6,389 bases of DNA. Source: an uncultured Clostridium sp. (GTDB lineage: Bacteria; Bacillota; Clostridia; Lachnospirales; Lachnospiraceae). The notes beneath the pieces are model-generated. The model made no database searches, was not told the origin of the DNA, and saw only the letters and a list, made by a program, of their open reading frames with translations. Positions 1 through 5,168 of this stretch are shown here, in pieces. The DNA is taken from assembly GCA_958349075.1 (NCBI GenBank), contig CATWBR010000268.1, positions 1 to 6,389 on the forward strand, in the 5' to 3' direction. The position numbers and the translations under genes were made by a program. How positions within the stretch are numbered: the first letter of the stretch is position 1; each line of letters starts with the position of its first letter.

Positions 1-22
1 GATAATATATTGTGAAAACTCT

Positions 23-54
23 TTATACTTTCAAATTTAAAGCTTAAAGTATAA
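23..54. repeat. AT-rich inverted repeat (possible operator)
   Basis: A perfect 9-bp inverted repeat, TTATACTTT at 23-31 and AAAGTATAA at 46-54, is separated by 14 bases. The right arm overlaps a TATAAT hexamer (50-55), but I see no good -35 box 16-18 bases upstream. No T-run follows, so it is not a terminator. It could be a protein-binding dyad belonging to an upstream gene. In so AT-rich a stretch, chance is a real alternative. Confidence 0.25.
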
Positions 55-79
55 TTCCCGCGTTCACCCCCGAAATTTA

Positions 80-122
80 AACTGTGCCTTGTCACATTAG
101 ATAAGGCACAGTTCATTTTTTT
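80..122 (+). terminator. Rho-independent terminator of an upstream gene
   Basis: The perfect 11-bp stem AACTGTGCCTT (80-90) / AAGGCACAGTT (103-113) has a 12-base loop and is followed after CA by seven T residues (116-122). This is a textbook intrinsic terminator for rightward transcription, so a + strand transcript must enter from left of the window. Read on the other strand, the stem is followed only by TTTAAATTT, so termination in that direction would be weak. It isolates the regulator promoter region from upstream read-through. Confidence 0.85.
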
Positions 123-210
123 ATAGCCTTAATTTATCATCTGATCCGACTTAAATTATCAGGATACAGGTAGTGGCGGAGACAGGAGGGGCCTTTGGGG
201 CGGCCCCCCT

Positions 211-522
211 GAGAAAGGGGGACAATCAAGCAGCGTCAGGCCGGGATAGATGGCCGATACATAGCGCGTCTTCGGGGCCGGTCATAGCTGAACTGTGGGG
301 GAGGAGGAAGAAAAACTTACCGGAGGGAGTGTTGAAGTCCATCAGCACTTGGGCGACGTATTGTGGCGCCTTAGTGTCTGCTATGCACTTCATCAAGCGC
401 AAGCGGCTCCCGCAGGAAAGTTCTTTCTTCCGGATTCCCACCCAGCCGATACCCTCCGCCCGGCCCCGAAGACTCACCCCTTCCTTTTCCATCCATCCCC
501 ATCCCATCAGTGCCCCTTTCTT
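211..522. repeat. Long imperfect fold-back (structured RNA or MITE-like element), unrecognised
   Basis: This covers most of the gene-free stretch 123-536. Arms pair in strictly nested order around a centre near 361: 211-220 with 513-522 (10 bp, one G-U); 243-253 with 489-499 (10 of 11); 268-281 with 460-473 (14 bp, perfect); 287-290 with 443-446; 295-299 with 437-441; 306-318 with 418-431 (13 bp, C423 bulged); 325-330 with 406-411; 333-338 with 387-392; 343-349 with 373-380 (T377 bulged); 351-355 with 367-371 (one G-U). The left arm is purine-rich and the right arm pyrimidine-rich on the + strand. An open frame from GTG 173 to 619 crosses it, but has no ribosome site and a low-complexity proline/serine-rich product, so I do not call it a gene. 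I match it to no RNA family (no RNase P, tmRNA, SRP, T-box or riboswitch signature). The outer arms include simple CATCC-like repeats, so they are less certain than 268-473. The strand is undetermined. Positions 123-210 show only small local hairpins. Confidence 0.6.
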
Positions 523-536
523 CCCAACTATTTTGA

Positions 537-565
537 TTGAGAATCCCCCCGTCTTCTTGTATAAT
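537..565 (+). promoter_or_regulatory. Sigma-A-type promoter of the regulator operon
   Basis: TTGAGA (537-542) is followed by a 17-base spacer and a perfect TATAAT (560-565), predicting a start near 572 and an untranslated leader of about 95 bases. The promoter lies immediately right of the fold-back ending near 522 and is the only good promoter between the terminator at 122 and the regulator gene. It probably drives the regulator and the reductase that follows three bases behind it. Confidence 0.65.
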
Positions 566-594
566 GAAAGTAAATACTACAGTGAATCATGCGT

Positions 595-640
595 GCAGGC
601 CGCTTTCCCAAAAGCATAAAACCGGGAATGCGTATCCTGC
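595..640 (+). promoter_or_regulatory. Imperfect hairpin in the regulator leader
   Basis: Three nested stems are interrupted by small mismatches: GCAGG (595-599) with CCTGC (636-640), CGC (601-603) with GCG (630-632), and TTCCC (605-609) with GGGAA (624-628), around a 14-base A-rich loop. No T-run follows, so it is not a terminator. It sits between the predicted transcription start and the ribosome site at 656-662. A short CCTC (646-649) / GAGG (656-659) pairing could partly hide that ribosome site. Roles in mRNA stability, translation control or autoregulator binding are only inferences. Confidence 0.35.
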
Positions 641-655
641 CGAATCCTCAGAGAA

Positions 656-669
656 GAGGTGACCCTTTG
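656..669 (+). promoter_or_regulatory. Ribosome binding site that decides a TTG start
   Basis: GAGGTGA (656-662) matches the 16S anti-Shine-Dalgarno and sits four bases before TTG 667-669. The in-frame ATG at 589 has no such site, and the 26 residues it would add do not resemble a PAS-regulator N-terminus. The ATG at 691 also lacks a ribosome site. TTG 667 is therefore preferred. Confidence 0.7.
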
Positions 670-2091
670 AAGAATAAAAAAACGTCGGAAATGTTCTCAA
701 GCCTTCAGGAGGCCAATGAATGGCTGGATGCCATTATCGAACATTCTTTTGACGGAATCTACATAACGGACGGCAATGCCAATACCATCAAGGCCAACAG
801 AGCCTATGAGACGATTACGGGCCTTAAGAAATCAGAGGTGATTGGCTGCAATATGGAGGAACTGGTGCAAAAAGGGATTGTATCGGCCAGCGGTTCCCTG
901 ATTGCCATCAGGGAAAAACGCCCTGTCACGATACGCCAGGAGTTTAAAACGGGAAAGAAGGCTCTGATTACCAGCTCCCCCATTTATAATGAAAAAGATG
1001 AGATTGTTATGGTAGTCACCAATGTCCGGGATCTGACCGAGCTGTACAGCCTGCGGGAAGAGGTGGAGAAGACAAAGCAGGAGGGGCTGCGCCTGAAAAG
1101 GGAGCTGAGCCACGTCTATGAGCGGTTCAGCGTGGGCGATCAGATTGTCGCGGTGGATCGGAATTCCCTCCAGGCTTTTGTCCTCGCCGACAAGGTGGCT
1201 CCCTTAGATACGACGGTGATGCTTCTTGGGGAAACGGGAGTCGGAAAGGAAGTATTTGCAAAATACATCTATTCGGGCAGCGGGAGGAAAGAACAGAGTT
1301 TTATCAAGGTTAATTGCGGGGCAATCCCGGAAAACCTGATTGAGAGCGAGCTGTTTGGATATGAAAAGGGCGCCTTTACCGGGGCAGAGCGGAATGGAAA
1401 GATAGGTCTTTTTGAGGCGGCCAATCACGGAACCATTTTCCTTGATGAGATAGGTGAGCTTCCGATGAAGATGCAGGTAAAACTGCTGCGTGTCCTGCAG
1501 GAGAAGGAGACTACGCGGATTGGAAGTTCAAAGCCGGTGAAGGTTAACGTCCGGGTAATTGCAGCGACCAACCGGAACCTGGAGGAGATGGTGGAAAAAA
1601 AGATGTTCCGTGAGGATCTCTATTACCGTCTGATGGTATTTCCGATTACGATTCCGCCGCTGCGTGAACGGCGCGAGGACATTGTCCCCTTATCCACCCG
1701 CTTTCTGGAGGAACTGAACGGAAAATACGGATTTCACAGGAGATTCACCCCGGAGGCCTGCCAGCTCATGATCAACTATCACTGGCCCGGCAATATCAGG
1801 GAACTCAGGAATATTGTTGAGAGGGCGGTAATCATAAGCGCAGGGGAGGAGATTACTCCGGAGTGCCTGCCCATTTTCCCTCATGGGCATCCGTCGCGGG
1901 AAGATGTAAGACAGAAGCCGGTTGTGATAGGGCCGGTGGAAGATCTCAAAACGGCGATGGAAGAGCTGGAGCTTGAATACATAAATCATGCGTATGAGAA
2001 ATACGGCAACGTCAGGGACGCAGCCCGGAGTCTGGGAATGACGGCCTCTACGTTTGTCCGAAAAAGAAAGAGATATATGACAGGAGGATGA
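667..2091 (+). CDS. Sigma-54-dependent transcriptional activator (PAS, AAA+, HTH)
   Basis: This 474-residue bacterial enhancer-binding protein would remodel sigma-54 RNA polymerase by ATP hydrolysis. In order: an N-terminal PAS sensor (about 15-118, with the [14 protein letters not shown] core), a charged coiled-coil linker (about 124-155), an AAA+ domain (about 159-395) and a C-terminal helix-turn-helix (448-470) of TyrR/Fis-like type. Walker A is GETGVGKE (188-195), the sigma-54-contacting loop GAFTGA is intact (235-240), Walker B is TIFLDEIG (256-263), the arginine-finger segment FREDLYYRL is at 314-322, and WPGNIREL is at 373-380. All key residues are present, so it should be active. There is no receiver domain; PAS presumably senses a small ligand or redox state directly. 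The length is normal for the family. The start is TTG 667. The end carries the ribosome site of the adjacent reductase, implying co-transcription. I saw no convincing -24/-12 promoter in the window, so its targets are unproven; the adjoining reductase is the obvious guess. The family is certain, the ligand unknown. Confidence 0.92.
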   Translation: MKNKKTSEMFSSLQEANEWLDAIIEHSFDGIYITDGNANTIKANRAYETITGLKKSEVIGCNMEELVQKGIVSASGSLIAIREKRPVTIRQEFKTGKKALITSSPIYNEKDEIVMVVTNVRDLTELYSLREEVEKTKQEGLRLKRELSHVYERFSVGDQIVAVDRNSLQAFVLADKVAPLDTTVMLLGETGVGKEVFAKYIYSGSGRKEQSFIKVNCGAIPENLIESELFGYEKGAFTGAERNGKIGLFEAANHGTIFLDEIGELPMKMQVKLLRVLQEKETTRIGSSKPVKVNVRVIAATNRNLEEMVEKKMFREDLYYRLMVFPITIPPLRERREDIVPLSTRFLEELNGKYGFHRRFTPEACQLMINYHWPGNIRELRNIVERAVIISAGEEITPECLPIFPHGHPSREDVRQKPVVIGPVEDLKTAMEELELEYINHAYEKYGNVRDAARSLGMTASTFVRKRKRYMTGG

Positions 2092-2094
2092 GAA

Positions 2095-3216
2095 ATGGAA
2101 AGTTATCTGGGAAAAGAGATTCCAAAGCTGGGATTTGGCCTTATGAGGCTCCCGAAAAATGGAGAGGTAATTGATGTGGAACAGACGAAAGAGATGGTTG
2201 ATCTGTTTTTGGAGGCAGGATTTAATTATTTTGATACGTCCTGGGGTTATATCGGTTCCGAGGATGCGGCCAGAGAGGCTCTGGTAAAACGCCATCCGCG
2301 CGACAGCTATCTGCTGGCGACGAAATGTCCGGCCTGGGCGGCTAAATCCGAGGAGAAGGCAAAAAAAATGTTTTCCATGTCGCTTGAACGGACCGGGGCC
2401 GGATATTTTGACTATTATCTGCTTCATAATCTGGGAGAAAGCCGGAGCCATTTTTTTGATGATTATGGAATCTGGGATTTCCTGGCGGAGAAGAAAGCGG
2501 AGGGCCTGATCCGGCACCTCGGTTTTTCATTCCACGACAAGGCGGAGGAACTGGATAAGATTCTGATTGCGCATCCTGAGATGGAATTTGTACAGCTTCA
2601 GATTAATTATGCGGACTGGGAAGATCCGTATGTGGAGTCGGGTAAATGCTATGAGGTGGCCAGAAAGCACGGAAAGCCTGTTATTATTATGGAACCGGTA
2701 AAAGGCGGAACTCTGGCAGCCCTCCCGGAGGAGGCCGAGGCCATTTTCAGGGAAGCAGATCCGGAGGCATCCCCCTCCTCCTGGGCTATCCGTTATGCCG
2801 CCTCCCTTGACGGCGTGATTACCGTCCTCTCGGGAATGTCGGACACAGCGCAGATGAAGGACAATATTTCTTTTATGAAAAATTTTAAACCGCTGACGGA
2901 GAAAGACTGCGAAACCGTTGCCAGGGTGAAAAAGGTTCTTGATTCCTGCCATACGGTTCCCTGTACGGCCTGCGGATACTGCATGGAGGGCTGCCCGAAA
3001 TCCGTAGCGATTTACGGCACATTCCAGGCGGTCAATATTTATAACAGATATCAGGATCTGAAGGGGGCCAGGGGCAAATATAACTGGAACACCAACGGCC
3101 ACGGCTGGGCAAAGGCATCCGAATGTATCGGCTGCGGAGCCTGTGAGGAAGTGTGTCCTCAGCATATTTCCATCCGGGATGAACTTTTAAAAGCGGCTGA
3201 GATCCTGGAGGAATAG
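2095..3216 (+). CDS. Aldo/keto reductase with two C-terminal 4Fe-4S clusters
   Basis: This 373-residue cytoplasmic oxidoreductase has a TIM-barrel aldo/keto reductase domain (about 1-270) followed by a ferredoxin-like tail. The AKR tetrad is complete: D47, Y52 (in DTSWGY, where DTAYGY is commoner), K77 and H111. The GMSD segment in VLSGMSD fits the usual nucleotide-binding region. Two cluster motifs of the form CxxCxxCxxxCP are at C290/C293/C296/C300 and C344/C347/C350/C354, separated by a 43-residue insert rich in Tyr and Asn. Members of this group (COG1453-like) are common in anaerobes and are thought to couple carbonyl reduction to iron-sulphur electron transfer; the substrate cannot be read from sequence. 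AGGAGG at 2082-2087 lies within the last codons of the sigma-54 activator, and the gap is three bases, so the two are almost surely one operon. It is paralogous to the gene at 5166-6305. No terminator follows, so read-through to the TPR gene is possible. Confidence 0.93.
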   Translation: MESYLGKEIPKLGFGLMRLPKNGEVIDVEQTKEMVDLFLEAGFNYFDTSWGYIGSEDAAREALVKRHPRDSYLLATKCPAWAAKSEEKAKKMFSMSLERTGAGYFDYYLLHNLGESRSHFFDDYGIWDFLAEKKAEGLIRHLGFSFHDKAEELDKILIAHPEMEFVQLQINYADWEDPYVESGKCYEVARKHGKPVIIMEPVKGGTLAALPEEAEAIFREADPEASPSSWAIRYAASLDGVITVLSGMSDTAQMKDNISFMKNFKPLTEKDCETVARVKKVLDSCHTVPCTACGYCMEGCPKSVAIYGTFQAVNIYNRYQDLKGARGKYNWNTNGHGWAKASECIGCGACEEVCPQHISIRDELLKAAEILEE

Positions 3217-3227
3217 GGAACGAGAAT

Positions 3228-3330
3228 ACATTAGAACAGGATACGTTAGAACGGATAATGGAAGAACAGATAACGAAAGAAAAAACGTTAGAACAGAAAA
3301 CGGAAGAAAAAAACGTTAGAAGAGATAACG
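3228..3330 (+). repeat. Purine-rich intergenic direct repeats (ACGTTAGAAC type)
   Basis: The 127-base spacer between the reductase and the TPR gene is nearly all purine on the + strand. It contains four copies of A-C-(G/A)-TTAGAA starting at 3228, 3243, 3285 and 3312, interleaved with AGATAACGGAAG-like segments. The offsets (15, 42, 27) are all multiples of three, and the frame through them is open from 3201 to a stop at 3369, giving TLEQ/TLER-type peptides. The only ATG in that frame (3258, 37 codons) has no ribosome site, so I do not call a gene. It may be replication-slippage DNA or a decayed coding tail. No terminator is visible. One weak promoter-like pair, TTAGAA (3231) and GATAAT (3254) with a 17-base spacer, falls inside. 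Confidence 0.5.
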
Positions 3331-3343
3331 GGGAGATAAGAGT

Positions 3344-4474
3344 ATGGAAGAGACGGAAAACAGAGAAATAGACACTGGCCCGGAGGAAGAGTTATACCCG
3401 GTGAGGCCGGAATTTGCCATTCCGAAGGAGGAACTTTGCCGCAAGTGCGGACAGAGGAGAATTGACAGGAGTAAAAGCCGTAACTCAATCCTCTGCCATC
3501 AGTGCAGGGAGGAGCAGATCCGGTATCCGTTTCCCAAGCTGATGATACCGATTGTGATTGTGGCTCTTGCCGTAATTTCACTGGCAATGGCCCGGACACC
3601 CAAAGTTATAAAATATTATAAGGTTTACAGCCAGGCGGAACGTCAGGCGTCGGAGGGGGAAATTTATCCGGTTCTTCAAAATCTCATGGAAGTGGCAAAT
3701 GCCTACCCCGGTTCGGTTCCGGTTGCCGAAAAGATGATCGATTTGGCCATGGAGTATGGCTACTACGACGCGGCGGCGTACTTTCTGAATGAATATCTGG
3801 TGGGCAAAGAGGTCAGTGACAGTACATATTCGAAAATCATGGGATACACGTATAAGCTGGAACGTTTTTATAATACATCGGATAAGATGGAGGTAATTGC
3901 GGCGGAAGTTCTTTCGGAAAATCCGGACGCCCCTCCTTACGGCGCGCTGAAAGAACGTTTATTTGAACTTTTAGAGGACGACGACTATGATAAGACCCTG
4001 CTCTATTACTATCTGGCAAGTTTTACAGAGGATCAGAATGAAGCCAGGGGATACCTGGAAGAGAGCGTCAAGGCGGACGGACGCTTTAATGAATCTCTTG
4101 TCCTTCTTGGAACAAATAAGAGACGGAGCGGTGATATCGACGGTGCAAAGGAATGTTATGAAAAAGTTTATTCCAGGGATCACCACGATGCCGGCGCGCT
4201 CCGGGCCCTGGGCATTCTCTGCCTGCTGGAGGGGGAAAATGAGAGGGGGCTTGAACTGGTGAGCCAGGCCTATGAGGAGAACCCGGAGCTGGCGTATGTG
4301 AAAGAAACATTAATTATCGCCTGTCTGGAAAACGGGGATACTTTGAAAGCGGAGGAGTACCAGGCGAAATTCAAGAATGAGGGAACGGAGTTTGACGAGG
4401 AGTTCGGTGACTATCTGAGCGGGAGTGTCAGTCTCCATGATTACTATGTAGATGCAGGGGAGGGAGAGGTATGA
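3344..4474 (+). CDS. Membrane-anchored TPR protein with N-terminal zinc ribbon
   Basis: This 376-residue protein is recognised by architecture, not by name. An acidic N-terminus precedes a CxxC...CxxC zinc-ribbon-like module (C32, C35, C51, C54), then one strongly hydrophobic helix (about 66-83, LMIPIVIVALAVISLAMA), then a long helical region. Within about 200-360 there are degenerate tetratricopeptide-like repeats, for example around YYYLASF, SLVLLGTNKRRSGDIDGA and ALRALGILCLLEGENERG, typical of protein-binding scaffolds. Positive charges flank both sides of the helix, so topology is ambiguous; ribbon inside and TPR outside is the likelier arrangement but is inferred. GGGGAG (3330-3335) lies eight bases before the ATG. 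Its last codons hold the ribosome site of the protease gene, which overlaps it by ATGA, so the two products are probably made together and may interact. It could be an assembly factor, a sensor or a protease substrate/adaptor. Function is unknown. Confidence 0.85.
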   Translation: MEETENREIDTGPEEELYPVRPEFAIPKEELCRKCGQRRIDRSKSRNSILCHQCREEQIRYPFPKLMIPIVIVALAVISLAMARTPKVIKYYKVYSQAERQASEGEIYPVLQNLMEVANAYPGSVPVAEKMIDLAMEYGYYDAAAYFLNEYLVGKEVSDSTYSKIMGYTYKLERFYNTSDKMEVIAAEVLSENPDAPPYGALKERLFELLEDDDYDKTLLYYYLASFTEDQNEARGYLEESVKADGRFNESLVLLGTNKRRSGDIDGAKECYEKVYSRDHHDAGALRALGILCLLEGENERGLELVSQAYEENPELAYVKETLIIACLENGDTLKAEEYQAKFKNEGTEFDEEFGDYLSGSVSLHDYYVDAGEGEV

Positions 4475-4998
4475 TCATTATTCCGGGATTTTTGATTTCA
4501 ATGCTGACATTTCCAGGCGTGATGGTTCATGAATTTGCACATCAACTGTTTTGCCGCCTGTTCGGAGTGCCGGTCTATGATGTAGTCTATTTCCAGATGA
4601 AGAATCCGAGCGGCTATGTGGCTCATGAACCCGCTGAAAATCCTCTGGCATCATTTATGATTTCAGTGGGGCCGTTCATCGTTAATACAATTGTGGGAAT
4701 GCTGGTAGTCTTTCCCGCGGCGATTGAACTGTTCCGGTTTGAGGTATTTCACAATCCTCTGGCGCTGTTCCTTGGGTGGCTGGGAATCTCCATTCTGATG
4801 CATTCCTTCCCAAGTACGGGAGATGCCAAGGTGATGGTGCAGAATATATTGAAGAATCCGGATGTAAATTTAGCGGTGAAGATTGTGACTGCTCCCGTGA
4901 TCGGGTTGATTTATCTGGGAGCCATTGGTTCTATGATGTGGCTGGATTTGATTTATGCGGTATTTATGGCGATGGTTTTGCCGAATCTGATTATTTGA
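4471..4998 (+). CDS. M50-like integral membrane zinc metalloprotease
   Basis: This 175-residue, very hydrophobic protein has about five likely membrane segments (roughly 2-27, 57-85, 94-112, 133-155, 157-174). The zinc-protease motif HEFAH is at 20-24, inside or at the end of the first helix as in site-2-protease-like enzymes. GPFIVN (67-72) matches the GPxxN motif of the M50 clan. A conserved-looking PSTGDA places D118 where the third zinc ligand would be expected. Glu21 would be the catalytic base, so the site seems complete. There is no PDZ domain, so this is a minimal S2P-like form, smaller than RseP or SpoIVFB. Start ATG 4471 overlaps the stop of the TPR gene (ATGA) and has a GGGAGGGAGAGG-type site inside that gene, indicating translational coupling. 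The natural inference is that it acts with, or on, the single-pass TPR protein. A non-proteolytic chaperone-like role cannot be excluded. No clear terminator follows. Confidence 0.85.
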   Translation: MIIIPGFLISMLTFPGVMVHEFAHQLFCRLFGVPVYDVVYFQMKNPSGYVAHEPAENPLASFMISVGPFIVNTIVGMLVVFPAAIELFRFEVFHNPLALFLGWLGISILMHSFPSTGDAKVMVQNILKNPDVNLAVKIVTAPVIGLIYLGAIGSMMWLDLIYAVFMAMVLPNLII

Positions 4999-5093
4999 CG
5001 GGTGAAAATGAGAATGTCCGCTGCTGAAATGACGTCCTCACATTTTAATTCAATCCCTACTTCTGCCTTTTTCCTTGAAACCGGCCGAAAAAG

Positions 5094-5125
5094 CTTGACT
5101 TTGAGTTAACTCCAAGGTGTATGCT
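5094..5125 (+). promoter_or_regulatory. MerR-family promoter-operator of the second reductase
   Basis: TTGACT (5095-5100) and TATGCT (5120-5125) form a promoter with a 19-base spacer, two longer than optimal, which is the hallmark of MerR-activated promoters. Within the spacer lies an 18-bp palindrome, CTTTGAGTTAACTCCAAG (5099-5116), matching in 8 of 9 arm positions and centred on GTTAAC. This closely resembles operators of MerR-type aldehyde/electrophile regulators such as Bacillus AdhR (from memory of that family). The binding regulator would twist the DNA to align the boxes when induced. No MerR gene lies in the window. Transcription would start near 5132, downstream of the ATG at 5121, which therefore cannot be the protein start. 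Confidence 0.87.
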
Positions 5126-5152
5126 TTTAAAGACAAAGGAAGCAGAGGACCG

Positions 5153-5168
5153 AAGGAGGTTTAAAATG
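5153..5168 (+). promoter_or_regulatory. Ribosome binding site fixing the start at ATG 5166
   Basis: AAGGAGGT (5153-5160) is a near-perfect Shine-Dalgarno five bases before ATG 5166. It overrides the upstream in-frame ATG at 5121, which lies in the -10 box and has no ribosome site. Confidence 0.93.

Noticed and set aside
349..366. Sigma-54-like -24/-12 promoter (TTGG at 349-352, TTGT at 361-364)
   Set aside because: The spacing is right but the -12 GC is GT and the -24 CAC is missing. It also lies in the apical part of the fold-back.
226..507. 93-codon minus-strand open frame
   Set aside because: It mirrors the fold-back arms, is not recognisable as a protein and lacks a convincing ribosome site.
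173..619. 148-codon + strand open frame starting with GTG
   Set aside because: There is no ribosome site, the product is low-complexity and proline/serine-rich, it runs through both arms of the fold-back and the regulator promoter, and it overlaps the regulator leader.
589..666. N-terminal extension of the sigma-54 regulator from ATG 589
   Set aside because: There is no Shine-Dalgarno, the residues are unlike the family, the region contains a hairpin, and a good ribosome site precedes TTG 667.
1690..2517. 275-codon minus-strand open frame across the regulator and first reductase
   Set aside because: It is a shadow of two well-supported + strand genes, with no recognisable domain.
3258..3371. 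37-codon charged peptide in the repeat spacer
   Set aside because: No ribosome site precedes the ATG, the composition is simply that of purine-rich repeats, and it overlaps the TPR gene start.
5005..5046. Possible terminator after the protease gene (AAAATGAG with CTCACATTTT)
   Set aside because: The pairing is AT-rich and interrupted, the loop is long, and only CATTTTAATT follows, so termination is not convincing.
5067..5093. CTTTTTC/GAAAAAG inverted repeat just upstream of the MerR promoter
   Set aside because: It is a seven-bp AT-rich stem in a short spacer. It may be an A/T-rich upstream promoter region, but nothing sets it apart from chance.
5121..5165. Start of the second reductase at ATG 5121
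   Set aside because: This ATG lies in the -10 box, upstream of the predicted transcription start, while ATG 5166 has a near-perfect ribosome site.
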